Below, piece by piece: positions 46,685 through 60,043 of a stretch of 64,000 nt of DNA. Location: the NCBI RefSeq assembly GCF_009740395.1, contig NZ_WOXT01000001.1, forward strand, positions 430,464-494,463. Direction: 5' to 3'. The stretch is from Noviluteimonas gilva. GTDB taxonomy: Bacteria; Pseudomonadota; Gammaproteobacteria; Xanthomonadales; Xanthomonadaceae. The position numbers were made by a program, and so were the translations under genes. How positions within the stretch are numbered: position 1 is the first letter of the stretch; each line of letters opens with the position of its first letter. The notes under the pieces were generated by a model. The model was not told where the DNA came from and made no database searches. It worked only from the letters and a program-made list of their open reading frames with translations.

Positions 46685-48424
46685 ATGCCGAGCACGCAGG
46701 TTCGACCCCTTCTGATCTTGCTCGCCGGCGCGGTCGCGCTGGCCGGCTGCAACCGCGCTTCGGACAGCGCGGCGCCTGTCACCTCGGCGACCTCCGCGCC
46801 CGCCGCGGCATCGACCGCGACGGCGCCCGCGCCCGCTTCCACCCATGCGTTCGTTCCCGAGATCGTCGCCGGCGATTTCTCGGAACACGTGCGTGTGCTG
46901 GCATCCGATGCCTTCGAAGGCCGTGCACCGGGTAGCCCCGGGGAGCAGAAGACCGTCGATTACCTCGTCGGTCAGTTCAAGTCGATGGGCCTGCAGCCGG
47001 GCAACAACGGCGAGTGGACGCAGGTCGTGCCGATGACCGAAACCACTTCGAGCGACAAGACGACGATGCAGGTCGTCGTGAAGGGCAAGCCGCACACGCT
47101 GAAGTTCGGCGACGACATGGTGATCGGTACGCGCAGCGGGCAGAAGCACGTGAGCGTGCACGACAGCGACGTGGTGTTCGTCGGCTACGGCGTGGATGCG
47201 CCGGAGCAGCAGTGGAACGATTACGCCGGGCTCGACGTGAAGGGCAAGACGGTCGTCATCCTCGTCAACGACCCGGGGTTCCATGCGAACGATCCGTCCT
47301 TGTTCGAAGGACGTCGCATGACCTGGTACGGGCGCTGGGTTTACAAATTCGAAGAGGCGGCGCGCAAGGGCGCGGCGGCCGCGCTGATCGTGCATGACGA
47401 TGCGGGCGCTTCGTATGGTTGGGATGTGGTGCGGGGTTCGTGGTCGGGCGCGCAGTTCGATTTGCGCGCGAGCGACGATCCGGCGCCGCGCTTGCCGGTG
47501 CAGGGTTGGATCACGGGCGATCAGGCGAAAGCCTTGTTCGCCGATGCGGGCCTGGATTTCGAGAAGCTCCGCGCGGCCGCCAACAAGCGTGGGTTCAAGG
47601 CGGTGCCGCTGGATGCGAAGGCGTCGGTGACGCTGGACAGCACGATCGTCGAGAAGACTTCGCGCAACGTCGTGGCGAAGCTGCCGGGCACCGAGCGGCC
47701 GAACGAAGCGGTGGTGTACCTCGCGCACTGGGACCACCTCGGCAAGCATCCCGACGAAACGGGCGACAACATCTACAACGGCGCGATCGACAACGCGACG
47801 GGCGTTGCGGGGATCCTGGAGATCGCGGGTGAATTCGCGAAGGCGCCGCCGAAGCGGACGGTGATGTTCCTCGCGGTGACGTTGGAGGAGTCCGGCCTGC
47901 TCGGTTCGAAGTACTACGTCGCGCATCCGGCCGTGCCGCTGAAGGACACGGTGGCGGCGATCAACATCGATGCGATGTCGACCTTCGGGCCGTCGAAGGA
48001 CATCGTGGTGACGGGCCTGGGCAATTCGGAACTCGACGACGTGCTCAAGACGATCGCCGACAAGCAGGGCCGCACGCTGCACGCCGAAGCGACGCCGGAA
48101 AGCGGGTTCTACTTCCGCTCGGATCATTTCAACTTCGCCAAGGCCGGCGTGCCGGCGCTGTATGCCGAGGGTGGCGAGGATCTCGTCGAAGGCGGAAGCG
48201 CGGCGGGTCGCAAGGCGGCGGAGGATTACACGACGGCGCGTTACCACAAGCCGGCAGACGAGTTCGACGCGAACTGGAACCTGCAAGGCACGATGCAGGA
48301 CCTCGACACGTTGTACCAAGTGGGCCGCGTGCTCGCCGATGGCACGACGTGGCCGAACTGGCGCGCAGGCAATCCGTTCCGCGCGGCGCGCGATGCTTCG
48401 CGCGAAGGCGCGAAGACGCCCTGA
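46685..48424 (+). CDS. M28 family metallopeptidase, lipoprotein
   Basis: 579 residues. Type II signal with lipobox LAGC (Cys22), then an Ala/Ser/Thr/Pro-rich linker to about 55. A PA-domain insertion (about 150-320) lies within the peptidase. Catalytic features: AHWDHLGKH (His348 metal, Asp350), NGAIDNATGVAG (Asp369 bridging the two zincs), EESGLLG (Glu401 as general base) and later HFNFAKAGVPALYAEGG. It is an aminopeptidase or carboxypeptidase acting outside the cytoplasm; specificity cannot be read. ATG chosen for the lipobox; an ATG 7 bases earlier is in another frame. Confidence 0.9.
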   Translation: MPSTQVRPLLILLAGAVALAGCNRASDSAAPVTSATSAPAAASTATAPAPASTHAFVPEIVAGDFSEHVRVLASDAFEGRAPGSPGEQKTVDYLVGQFKSMGLQPGNNGEWTQVVPMTETTSSDKTTMQVVVKGKPHTLKFGDDMVIGTRSGQKHVSVHDSDVVFVGYGVDAPEQQWNDYAGLDVKGKTVVILVNDPGFHANDPSLFEGRRMTWYGRWVYKFEEAARKGAAAALIVHDDAGASYGWDVVRGSWSGAQFDLRASDDPAPRLPVQGWITGDQAKALFADAGLDFEKLRAAANKRGFKAVPLDAKASVTLDSTIVEKTSRNVVAKLPGTERPNEAVVYLAHWDHLGKHPDETGDNIYNGAIDNATGVAGILEIAGEFAKAPPKRTVMFLAVTLEESGLLGSKYYVAHPAVPLKDTVAAINIDAMSTFGPSKDIVVTGLGNSELDDVLKTIADKQGRTLHAEATPESGFYFRSDHFNFAKAGVPALYAEGGEDLVEGGSAAGRKAAEDYTTARYHKPADEFDANWNLQGTMQDLDTLYQVGRVLADGTTWPNWRAGNPFRAARDASREGAKTP

Positions 48425-48449
48425 TCCATCCACCGAAGGAGACCCAACG

Positions 48450-48872
48450 ATGACGATGGCCCTGGCGTATTGGTGCGTGTTGGCGGCGGCGCTGTTGCCG
48501 TATGTGTGGACTACGGTCGCGAAGCAGAGTGGTGAGCGTTACGACAACCGGGATCCGCGCGGCTGGATCGCGCGGCAGACCGAGCCGAAGGTGCATCGTG
48601 CGAATGCGGCGCAGATGAATGCGTTCGAGGCGTTCGCGCCGTTCGCAGCGGGTGCGGTGATGGCGCATCTGGCGGGCGTGCCGGAAACGCACGTCGCCGG
48701 GCTGGCGGTGATCTTCGTGATCAGCCGGGTGCTGCACGGGGTCGTGTACACGCTGGGCATGAAGCATTCGATCCGCAGCCTGGTGTGGTTCCTCGGATTC
48801 GCGTGTGCGATGGCGTTGATCGTGCTCGCGGCGCTGCATGTCGGCGACCCGACGCCCGCGGCGGCCCGATGA
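48450..48872 (+). CDS. MAPEG family membrane protein
   Basis: 140 residues, four helices. MALAYWCVLAAALLPYVWTT, then NRDPRGWIARQTEPKVHRAN and MNAFEAFAPFAAGAVMAHLA are characteristic of the bacterial MAPEG branch (relatives of microsomal glutathione transferase); the Glu and Asn of HRANAAQMNAFE correspond to the glutathione-site helix. AAGGAGA lies about 10 bases upstream of the ATG. It follows the peptidase gene by 25 bases. Enzymatic activity is not proven for most bacterial members. Confidence 0.85.
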   Translation: MTMALAYWCVLAAALLPYVWTTVAKQSGERYDNRDPRGWIARQTEPKVHRANAAQMNAFEAFAPFAAGAVMAHLAGVPETHVAGLAVIFVISRVLHGVVYTLGMKHSIRSLVWFLGFACAMALIVLAALHVGDPTPAAAR

Positions 48873-48891
48873 CGTGAGCGGCACGTTCGCC

Positions 48892-49611
48892 ATGGACACG
48901 GAGGGTGCGCGCTGCGTCGACGTGGTGCGGGCGCAGGGGTTCTGCTTCGTGCATGGCGATGCGATGCGGACGACGCTCTCGGGTGTCGGCGGGTTGGAGG
49001 ATTGGCTGGCTTTCGCAGGGAGTTGGGAAGCGCTTGGGCCCGATCCTTATCTCGCGCGGACCGGGCGTGCGCGGAAGCGGCGGCACGCGGTGTTTTCGGC
49101 CGCGCGGAATGGTGCGGTGGTGCGTGCGCCGCATCAGCCGCATTTCCAGACGACGGAATACAACGCGCTACAGGGCGATATCGAACGGTGGTTCGACCCG
49201 GTGACCGACGCGGTCGCTGATGGCGCTTGTTTGCAGACGATCCTGCGGTATTGCGTGGGGTTCTTCGGTGCGCTGGCGCCCGATGTCGAGCGCTGGAAGG
49301 TCGAAGTGCACCAGTTCCGCATCGAGGCGCGGCCCGGCGAAGCGGGGGAGCCGACGCCGGAAGGCGTGCATCGCGACGGCGTGGATTACGTGCTCGTGCT
49401 GATGATCGATCGGCGGAACATCGAAAGCGGTACGACGACGATCCACTTGGCCGATGGCACGGAATTGGGGTCGTTCACCTTGCGCGATGCATTCGACGCG
49501 GCGCTTGTGGACGATGCGCGCGTGTTTCATGGCGTGACTGCGGTGACGGCACTGGATCCGACGGAGCCCGCGCATCGGGACGTGCTTGTCGTGACGCTCA
49601 AGCGGGGCTGA
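48892..49611 (+). CDS. 2OG-Fe(II) dioxygenase family protein
   Basis: 239 residues from MDTEGARCVDVVRAQGF. HQFRIEARPGEAGEPTPEGV followed by HRDGVDYVLVLMIDRRN carries the HxD iron ligands (His160, Asp162); the distal His is probably His213 in ARVFHGVTAV and the 2-oxoglutarate-binding Arg is near AHRDVLVVTLKRG. This matches the 2OG-Fe_Oxy_2 family that includes L-isoleucine hydroxylases. The natural substrate is unknown. A GTG at 48874 is an alternative start. No signal peptide; it may share the MAPEG transcript (19-base gap). Confidence 0.78.
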   Translation: MDTEGARCVDVVRAQGFCFVHGDAMRTTLSGVGGLEDWLAFAGSWEALGPDPYLARTGRARKRRHAVFSAARNGAVVRAPHQPHFQTTEYNALQGDIERWFDPVTDAVADGACLQTILRYCVGFFGALAPDVERWKVEVHQFRIEARPGEAGEPTPEGVHRDGVDYVLVLMIDRRNIESGTTTIHLADGTELGSFTLRDAFDAALVDDARVFHGVTAVTALDPTEPAHRDVLVVTLKRG

Positions 49612-49666
49612 TGCGCACGAACTAAGGGTCTGAGTTAGTTCCCGCGGGCCTTTCGATCGCCCAAAG

Positions 49667-49695
49667 AAAAACCCCGCCATTGCTGGCGGGGTTTT
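49667..49695 (-). terminator. rRNA operon terminator
   Basis: The stem 49671-49678 (ACCCCGCC) with 49685-49692 (GGCGGGGT) is flanked by As at 49667-49671 and Ts at 49692-49695, so it can work in both directions. On the minus strand it lies just past the 5S rRNA and gives a T run. On the plus strand it would end the dioxygenase transcript. Confidence 0.85.
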
Positions 49696-49703
49696 GGTGT
49701 AAG

Positions 49704-49818
49704 GCCCTGGCGATGACCTACTCTTGCATGCGGATGCACACTACCATCGGCGCGGCTGCGTTTCACTTCCGAGTTCGGAATGGGATCGGGTGGTGCCACA
49801 GCGCTATTGTCACCAGGG
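49704..49818 (-). rRNA. rrf: 5S ribosomal RNA
   Basis: About 115 bases. On the minus strand it begins CCCTGGTGACAATAGCGCTG and carries the conserved CCGATCCCATTCCGAACTC internal region, ending with AGTAGGTCATCGCCAGGG. The two ends pair to form the terminal stem. Ends are given to within a few bases. Confidence 0.95.
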
Positions 49819-49970
49819 AGAGGGTGGAGGGTCGCGGTTCGATCGCCATGGCAAGCCATGGGGATTGATCGCGCTCACGCTCTCAAGGGGTGGGACGTAG
49901 CGAGTTTTGGTGGAGCTTATAGAGACAAATGCCATCGACGTGTTGTCGAGGATAAGGCGGCTTGAGGTGA

Positions 49971-52844
<2,874 letters not shown>

Positions 52845-52989
52845 ATATCACCCCAAGTCGCCTCAGGGTCATACGTCGTTTGCGAACGTAAAACGACTTA
52901 TCACTTCAAATAAAGGTGCTCTCGCACCTCGCCTTAGCCTCTACGACACGTCATGGACATTCGTCTCAAAACGCTCGCTACATCCCGAT

Positions 52990-52999
52990 TGTCAAAGAA
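52990..52999 (-). promoter_or_regulatory. boxA antitermination site before 23S rRNA
   Basis: The minus strand reads TTCTTTGACA, matching the boxA core (TGCTCTTTGACA-like) bound by NusB-NusE. It lies in the spacer between tRNA-Ile and 23S rRNA, where a second boxA is usual. Confidence 0.7.
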
Positions 53000-53065
53000 C
53001 ACGCACAAGGCTTCAGCGCCAGGGGCGTCTCTAATCTTTTTGTGTGCGCAATTGTCATTCAGAGT

Positions 53066-53142
<77 letters not shown>

Positions 53143-53161
53143 AAATGTCAGGCAGGGCGAG

Positions 53162-53237
53162 TGGTGGAGCCAGTCGGGATCGAACCGACGACCCCCTGCT
53201 TGCAAAGCAGGTGCTCTCCCAGCTGAGCTATGGCCCC
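53162..53237 (-). tRNA. tRNA-Ala (anticodon TGC)
   Basis: 76 bases including encoded CCA. Minus strand begins GGGGCCATAGCTCAGCTGGG, anticodon TGC in TTTGCAA, T arm GGTTCGATCCC, with the acceptor closing against GGCTCC. It precedes tRNA-Ile in transcription, the order seen in xanthomonads. Confidence 0.97.
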
Positions 53238-53312
53238 GTGTGCCGGGACGCTCTGAATGCAGGTCACTTGTGCGGACGCCTGGACGGGCAATCATGCCGT
53301 CCGTTTAGTCTC

Positions 53313-54858
<1,546 letters not shown>

Positions 54859-55046
54859 AGTTTTGCGGTTCGGACAAAAGTCCTTGCCAAATTGCTTGAG
54901 TGCAGTCGTCGTCCCAGGCTCGAAATCACTCGCTGGCTCGCAATTGCTTGCTTACCATTTGAATTGACTTGTTGCTCTGTTACGAACGTCTGCAAGATGG
55001 ACAGTTATCCACCCGCCAGACGCCCGCACAAGTCACCTGCGCACAC

Positions 55047-55056
55047 TGTCAAAGAT
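55047..55056 (-). promoter_or_regulatory. boxA antitermination site in the rRNA leader
   Basis: The minus strand reads ATCTTTGACA, about 190 bases upstream of mature 16S rRNA and 65 bases downstream of the predicted start of transcription. It matches the boxA core and repeats the site found before 23S. Confidence 0.7.
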
Positions 55057-55122
55057 CAATGGGATCGGCCTCAGCGCCTTCTCCCTTCCCCCGCCGCACC
55101 AAAGTGCCCGAGGGAGCCGCAC

Positions 55123-55150
55123 ATCATACAGGCGTTCCGAAGAACGTCAA
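55123..55150 (-). promoter_or_regulatory. rRNA operon promoter
   Basis: Minus strand: TTGACG (55150-55145), 16-base spacer, TATGAT (55128-55123). An A/T-rich stretch (about 55156-55175, AAATTATCTTCATCGG on the minus strand) just upstream could be an UP element. The G/C-rich bases after the -10 fit a stringent-response discriminator. It lies about 265 bases before 16S rRNA; 54859-55122 is the leader, with boxA the only other signal I see. Confidence 0.75.
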
Positions 55151-55272
55151 CACCCGATGAAGATAATTTCTGAGGGAGCGACGTGCGATTCAGTGAAGTC
55201 ATCGCTTGCGGCGAAACCACTGCCGCACCCGCTCCCTGCGGGCCGCGCATTATGCCGATTCGGCGGAAAGGT

Positions 55273-55743
55273 TCAACTGTTTTTTCGACTGAATTTACGT
55301 TCGATCCAACTCAGTCCGAACAACACGAGCAACGTCAACGCAGTGACGAGCAGCGCGAGCAGGTAATAACGCAGCGCGACGACGATGCCGATCACCGCGA
55401 CCATCAACAACGAAGCGGCCGTAGTGATGCCGGCGACCTGTTCTTTCGAGCGATGACTGAAGATCGTGCCGGCGCCGATGAACGCAACGCCGGTGATGGT
55501 CGCTTCGACCAGGCGGATCGGATCGAGGCGGAGGAATTCACCGCGCCCGGTGAAGGCAGGATCGGACAGGATCAGCGGCCCGAGTCCGACGAGCAAGGCG
55601 GCCGCGCCCGACACCAGCATGTGCGTGCGGAACCCCGCGGGGCGATCTTTCATCTCGCGTTCGAATCCAACCGCGCCGCCCAGCACCATGGCGTACATGG
55701 TGCCGGCCACGAGGATCCATTGCGGGTGCCAGTCTCCGATCAT
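55273..55743 (-). CDS. MgtC/SapB family membrane protein
   Basis: 156 residues with about five helices. MVLGGAVGFEREMKDRPAGF followed by RTHMLVSGAAALLV is the MgtC signature, and TGVAFIGAGTIFSHRSKEQV then AGITTAASLLMVAVIGIVVA is the second conserved block. The soluble C-terminal ACT-like domain of virulence MgtC is absent, so it belongs to the short SapB-like group whose role (often linked to magnesium or envelope stress) is unclear. It lies 25 bases downstream of tyrS on the same strand. Confidence 0.85.
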   Translation of the reverse strand: MIGDWHPQWILVAGTMYAMVLGGAVGFEREMKDRPAGFRTHMLVSGAAALLVGLGPLILSDPAFTGRGEFLRLDPIRLVEATITGVAFIGAGTIFSHRSKEQVAGITTAASLLMVAVIGIVVALRYYLLALLVTALTLLVLFGLSWIERKFSRKNS

Positions 55744-55768
55744 CGTCCGGAGACTGCCGCAGCCGATC

Positions 55769-56980
55769 TCACGATGCGGTGATCAGCCTCACCCGCGCGA
55801 AGTTGCGCTTGCCGATCGCCAGCACGCCCTCGAAACCGGGCGCGAAAACCCGCGCAGCGTCTTCGACCACCGCGCCATCCACGCGCACGGCGCGCTCTTT
55901 CAGCTTGCGATTGGCTTCCGAGTTACTCGGCGCGAGCCCTGCGGCAACTAGCAGTTGCGCGATGCGCAGCCCCTCGGCCGGCACCATCACATCCTGCAAT
56001 TCCAGTGATGCGATGTCGCCTTCGCCACGCACCGCGGCATTCCATCCGGCGATCGCGACCTCCGCCGCCGGCTCGCCATGGAAGCGCGCGGTGAGTTCGC
56101 GCGCCAGGCGCAGCTTCACGTCGCGCGGATTCAACGCACCCGATGCGACTTCGGCATTCAGGCGCACCGCTTCGGCCGCGCCGATGTCGAAACTCAGCAA
56201 CTCGATCCACCGCCACATCAGCTCGTCGCCGATCTTCATCGTCTTGGTGACCATGTCGATCGCCGGCTCGTTGATGCCGATGTAGTTGCCGAGCGACTTG
56301 CTCATCTTCTGCACGCCGTCGAGGCCTTCGAGCAGCGGCATCGTCAGCACGATCTGCGGCGCCTGCCCGAAATGCTCCTGCAGCCCGCGCCCCATCAACA
56401 GATTGAACTTCTGGTCGGTGCCGCCGAGCTCGACGTCGGCCTTCAAGGCCACCGAGTCGTAGCCCTGCACGAGCGGATACAAAAACTCGTGGATCGCGAT
56501 CGATTGCTGCGCGGCATACCGCTTGGCGAAATCATCGCGCTCGAGCATGCGGGCGACGGTGTGCTGCGCCGCCAGCTTGATCATGTCGGCCGCGCTCATC
56601 TGCCCGAACCACTCGCTGTTGAAGCGCAGCTCGGTGCGTTCGCGATCGAGCACCTTGAACACCTGGTCGGCATAGGTGCGCGCGTTGGATTCGACGTCTT
56701 CGCGCGTCAGCGGTTTGCGGGTGACGTTCTTGCCGGTCGGGTCGCCGATCATCCCGGTGAAGTCGCCGATCAGGAAAATCACCTGGTGCCCCAGGTCCTG
56801 GAACTGCCGCATCTTGTTGAGCAGGACCGTATGGCCCAGGTGCAGGTCCGGGGCGGTCGGGTCGAAACCGGCCTTGATGCGGAGCGGACGGCCGATTTTC
56901 AGCCGGTTTTCCAGCTCGTCGCGCTTGAGGATTTCGTCGGCGCCGCGGCCGATGAGTTCTAGGGCAGCCTGGATCGACAC
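55769..56980 (-). CDS. tyrS: Tyrosyl-tRNA synthetase
   Basis: 403 residues from a GTG start (translated [18 protein letters not shown]). Class I signatures: HLGH at 47-50 (HIGH equivalent) and KMSKS at 225-229. A C-terminal S4-type RNA-binding domain (about 340-403) contains [20 protein letters not shown]. The length and KMSKS form indicate the TyrZ-like type 2 enzyme usual in xanthomonads. It charges tRNA-Tyr. The upstream region has no obvious T-box, as expected outside Firmicutes. Confidence 0.96.
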   Translation of the reverse strand: MSIQAALELIGRGADEILKRDELENRLKIGRPLRIKAGFDPTAPDLHLGHTVLLNKMRQFQDLGHQVIFLIGDFTGMIGDPTGKNVTRKPLTREDVESNARTYADQVFKVLDRERTELRFNSEWFGQMSAADMIKLAAQHTVARMLERDDFAKRYAAQQSIAIHEFLYPLVQGYDSVALKADVELGGTDQKFNLLMGRGLQEHFGQAPQIVLTMPLLEGLDGVQKMSKSLGNYIGINEPAIDMVTKTMKIGDELMWRWIELLSFDIGAAEAVRLNAEVASGALNPRDVKLRLARELTARFHGEPAAEVAIAGWNAAVRGEGDIASLELQDVMVPAEGLRIAQLLVAAGLAPSNSEANRKLKERAVRVDGAVVEDAARVFAPGFEGVLAIGKRNFARVRLITAS

Positions 56981-57079
56981 AAAGATGAACTCGGTGAGGG
57001 TTGTTACGAATCCGTGACCCGGATCGTGAAGGTAGCGTTAAAGCGGGGTTAAAACGAAAAATCCATTGCGCTCAAGGGT

Positions 57080-57108
57080 TTGACGCAGCTTTCTAGCGTG
57101 TCTATGGT
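57080..57108 (+). promoter_or_regulatory. Promoter of the M23 peptidase-anmK unit
   Basis: TTGACG (57080-57085), a 17-base spacer and TATGGT (57103-57108) form a near-ideal sigma-70 promoter, with a predicted start about 50 bases before the ATG at 57165. Confidence 0.7.
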
Positions 57109-57164
57109 AGCGCCGTTACGCGCGGCTCACGTCGCGATAACTGGATTTCGTAAGGGGAAGCGAC

Positions 57165-58586
57165 ATGGGCAAATCCGGCATCGACAAGGCACGCCGCGCG
57201 CGGCTCGACATCCTGCGTGAAGCGGCGCTCCATCGCCATGTGGTCGCGCGGCTGCCCGCTGGCTTCAGCGGCCGCTGGACCCGTCGCCAGTGGGCCCACG
57301 TCAGCCTGTTCGCCACGCTGGCCGCGCTGGTGGGCGCCATCGTCCCCGGTTTCGCCGGTTCGCGCCATGCCGACGGCCTCGCGCCGGCGCAGGCCCGCAC
57401 CACCCTCGCCCTTTCGTTGCCGCCGCTGTCGGTCGCCAAGTTGCGCGGCCAGACCGGCGACAGCTGGCAGATCGTCCACGTCGAACGCGGCCAGACCCTC
57501 GGCAGCCTGTTCGAAGACATGGACGTGCCCGCGGCCACCATGCACCAGCTGCTCGACCAGCCCGGCGCGAAGCAGGCGCTGACGCGCATGAAGCCCGGCA
57601 CCGAGCTCGCGTTCGACCTGCCGGTCGGCGGCCAGCTGCGCGCGTTCCGTTACGACCGCGATGAAACCCACCGCGTCGAATACCGCTTCGACGGCGACCA
57701 GGTCCGCGAAAACGTCATCGTGCGCCCGACCGAGTCGCGCACCGTCGTCATCAGCGGCACCGTCGGCAAGTCGTTGTTCCATTCGGCGCGCAAGCTCGGC
57801 CTGTCGGGCGGCGCGATCAATACGCTGACCGACGACATCTTCAAGTACGACATCGACTTCAACGAAGACGTCGCCTCGAGCGACCGCTTCAGCGTCGTGG
57901 TCGAACAGACCTGGCGCGACGGCGAGCTGATCCGCACCGGTCCGGTGCAGGCGGCCACGTTCACCGTCGGCGGCAAGCTGCACTCGGGCTTCCGCTTCGA
58001 GCGCAACGGCAAGGCGGAGTACTTCACCGCCGACGGCCGCCCGCTGAAGAAGAGCTTCATCCGCATGCCGATTCCGTATGCGCGCCTCACCTCGTCGTTC
58101 GGCTCGCGCCGCCACCCGGTCCTGGGCACGGTGCGCCAGCACAAGGGCGTCGACTACGGCGCGTCCACCGGCACGCCGATCATGGCCGCGGGCGACGCGC
58201 GCGTGCAGTTCGTCGGTTGGAAGGGCGGTTACGGCCGCGCGGTCATCCTCGACCACGGCCGCGGTTACACCACGCTTTATGGCCACATGTCGCGCTTCGG
58301 CGACATCAAGAACGGCCAGCGCATTCCGCAGGGAAAGGTGATCGGCTACGTCGGCATGACCGGCCTGGCCACGGGCCCGCACCTGCATTACGAATTCCGC
58401 ATCAACGGCGTGCACCGCAATCCGCTGTCGGTGACGATGCCGCCGCCGGAACCGCTCAACGGTGCCGCGCTCGCGCAGTTCCGTTCGCAGACCTCCAATG
58501 CGCTCGCGCGCATCCAGAGCGTCGAGAAGGTGATCTACGCCGACGCCGGTACGCCGCCGAAGCCGGTCAAGAACAAGAAGGCCTGA
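57165..58586 (+). CDS. M23 family peptidoglycan endopeptidase (MepM/OapA-like)
   Basis: 473 residues. An N-terminal cytoplasmic tail and one membrane helix (about 45-62, [20 protein letters not shown]) are followed by a LysM-like/OapA region with [20 protein letters not shown], a linker domain, and the C-terminal M23 fold. Zinc ligands are intact: His326 and Asp330 in HKGVDYG, and His406-x-His408 in GPHLHYEF. It cleaves peptide cross-links, permitting cell-wall growth. GGGGAAG lies before the ATG. The adjacent anmK starts 7 bases after its stop, linking cell-wall cutting and recycling. Confidence 0.92.
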   Translation: MGKSGIDKARRARLDILREAALHRHVVARLPAGFSGRWTRRQWAHVSLFATLAALVGAIVPGFAGSRHADGLAPAQARTTLALSLPPLSVAKLRGQTGDSWQIVHVERGQTLGSLFEDMDVPAATMHQLLDQPGAKQALTRMKPGTELAFDLPVGGQLRAFRYDRDETHRVEYRFDGDQVRENVIVRPTESRTVVISGTVGKSLFHSARKLGLSGGAINTLTDDIFKYDIDFNEDVASSDRFSVVVEQTWRDGELIRTGPVQAATFTVGGKLHSGFRFERNGKAEYFTADGRPLKKSFIRMPIPYARLTSSFGSRRHPVLGTVRQHKGVDYGASTGTPIMAAGDARVQFVGWKGGYGRAVILDHGRGYTTLYGHMSRFGDIKNGQRIPQGKVIGYVGMTGLATGPHLHYEFRINGVHRNPLSVTMPPPEPLNGAALAQFRSQTSNALARIQSVEKVIYADAGTPPKPVKNKKA

Positions 58587-58593
58587 CGTTCGC

Positions 58594-59706
58594 GTGGACC
58601 CACGCGACGGAGAGCTCCACCTCGGCCTGATCTCCGGAACGAGCGCCGATGGCATCGACGCCGCGCTCGTCCGCTTCGAAGGACCCCACTGCACGCTGGT
58701 CCGCGGCGAAACCTATCGCTGGGATCCGGCGCTGCGTGCGCGCCTGGTCGCGCTCGGCCAGGGCGGCGACGCGCGATCGCTCGATGAGATCGGCATGCTC
58801 GACGTGCAGGTCGCCGAAGCCTTCGCCGATGCCGCGCTGCGTTTGATCCAATCCGCGCGAATGACACCGGGCGACGTGCGTTCGATCGGTTCGCACGGTC
58901 AGACGATCCGCCATCGCCCCGCCGCCGCGCATCCCTTCACCTGGCAGATCGGCGATGCGAACGTCATCGCCGAACGCACCGGCATCGACACCGTCGCCGA
59001 CTTCCGCCGCCGCGACCTCGCCGCCGGTGGCCAGGGCGCGCCGCTCGTGCCCGCCTTCCACGCCGCGCTCCTGCACGATGCGAATGAAGCGCGCGCAGTG
59101 CTCAACCTCGGTGGCATCGCGAACTTCACGTTGCTGCCGAAGCAGGGCGACGTGCGCGGTTTCGACACCGGCCCCGCGAACGCCTTGATGGATGCGTGGT
59201 GCGAACAACACCACGGCACGCCGTTCGACGCGCATGGCGCCTTCGCTGCAAGCGGCCGCATCGACGAAGCCCTGCTCGAACGTCTCCTTGCAGAACCCTG
59301 GTTCACGTTGCCGCCGCCGAAGAGTAGCGGCCGCGAACACTTCCATCTCGAGTGGGTTCGCACGCAAGTACGCGGTGGCGAATCGCCGGAAGATGTGCAG
59401 GCCACGCTGCTCGAACTCACCGCGCGCACCGTCGCCGATGCGCTGCGCGCGCACCAGCCGGACACGCGCCGCGTGCTTGCATGCGGCGGCGGCGTGCACA
59501 ACCCGGTGTTGCTCGCGCGCATCGCCGCGAACCTGCCGGGCGTGCGCGTCGAATCGACGGCCGCACATGGGCTCGATCCCGACTTCGTGGAAGCGATGGC
59601 CTTCGCGTGGCTCGCACGCGAAACGCTGGCCGGACGTCCCGGCAACGTGCCTGCGGTGACCGGCGCGCGCGGTCCGCGCGTGCTCGGTGTCGTGTATCCG
59701 CGCTAG
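58594..59706 (+). CDS. anmK: Anhydro-N-acetylmuramic acid kinase
   Basis: 370 residues from a GTG start. The N-terminal [20 protein letters not shown] is the diagnostic AnmK motif; later segments [46 protein letters not shown] and [14 protein letters not shown] belong to its ASKHA-type kinase fold. It phosphorylates and opens 1,6-anhydro-MurNAc to give MurNAc-6-phosphate, the recycling step after lytic transglycosylases. It pairs with ampG close by. Convergent with the next small gene, with no gap between stops. Confidence 0.96.
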   Translation: MDPRDGELHLGLISGTSADGIDAALVRFEGPHCTLVRGETYRWDPALRARLVALGQGGDARSLDEIGMLDVQVAEAFADAALRLIQSARMTPGDVRSIGSHGQTIRHRPAAAHPFTWQIGDANVIAERTGIDTVADFRRRDLAAGGQGAPLVPAFHAALLHDANEARAVLNLGGIANFTLLPKQGDVRGFDTGPANALMDAWCEQHHGTPFDAHGAFAASGRIDEALLERLLAEPWFTLPPPKSSGREHFHLEWVRTQVRGGESPEDVQATLLELTARTVADALRAHQPDTRRVLACGGGVHNPVLLARIAANLPGVRVESTAAHGLDPDFVEAMAFAWLARETLAGRPGNVPAVTGARGPRVLGVVYPR

Positions 59707-60003
59707 CTAGAGATCCTCGACCCAGCGATCCAGGATGTGCGTCGGCGCCGGCGCTTCGGGCGCGCGGCCGATCAATCCGAAGCCCTGGTCGCTCTGCACG
59801 CCTTCCATCGCCGCGATCGCCTGTTCCAGCGCACTCGACTCACGGTCGTTGAAGTGCACGTGCACGCCCTGCTCGCACGCCATCAGCCCGCGCTGCAGCA
59901 GGTTTTCGAGGGTGACGTGCATGTTCCAGCCCCGCGCGTCGGCGAGCCGTTTGATGCGATCCGCCATGTTCGGATCGATGTCCCGCAATACCAAGTCCGT
60001 CAC
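59707..60003 (-). CDS. Small protein with antitoxin-like N-terminus, function unknown
   Basis: 98 residues. The N-terminal LVLRDIDPNMADRIKRLADA and RGWNMHVTLENLLQRGL resemble the ribbon-helix-helix of FitA/VapB-type proteins (a short beta strand then two helices). The C-terminal half (DRESSALEQAIAAMEG; APTHILDRWVEDL) is not typical of those antitoxins and no PIN-domain toxin gene is adjacent, so a toxin-antitoxin role is unlikely. It may be a DNA-binding regulator. Between anmK and ampG, 40 bases upstream of neither stop; strand same as ampG and downstream of it. Confidence 0.6.
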   Translation of the reverse strand: MTDLVLRDIDPNMADRIKRLADARGWNMHVTLENLLQRGLMACEQGVHVHFNDRESSALEQAIAAMEGVQSDQGFGLIGRAPEAPAPTHILDRWVEDL

Positions 60004-60043
60004 TGCGCCTCCCGGACCAAAGCCGCGAAAGCCTTCCCCGGCC

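Noticed and set aside
59707-60003. Toxin-antitoxin module
   Set aside because: N-terminus is antitoxin-like, but no PIN or other toxin gene is adjacent and the C-terminal half does not fit.
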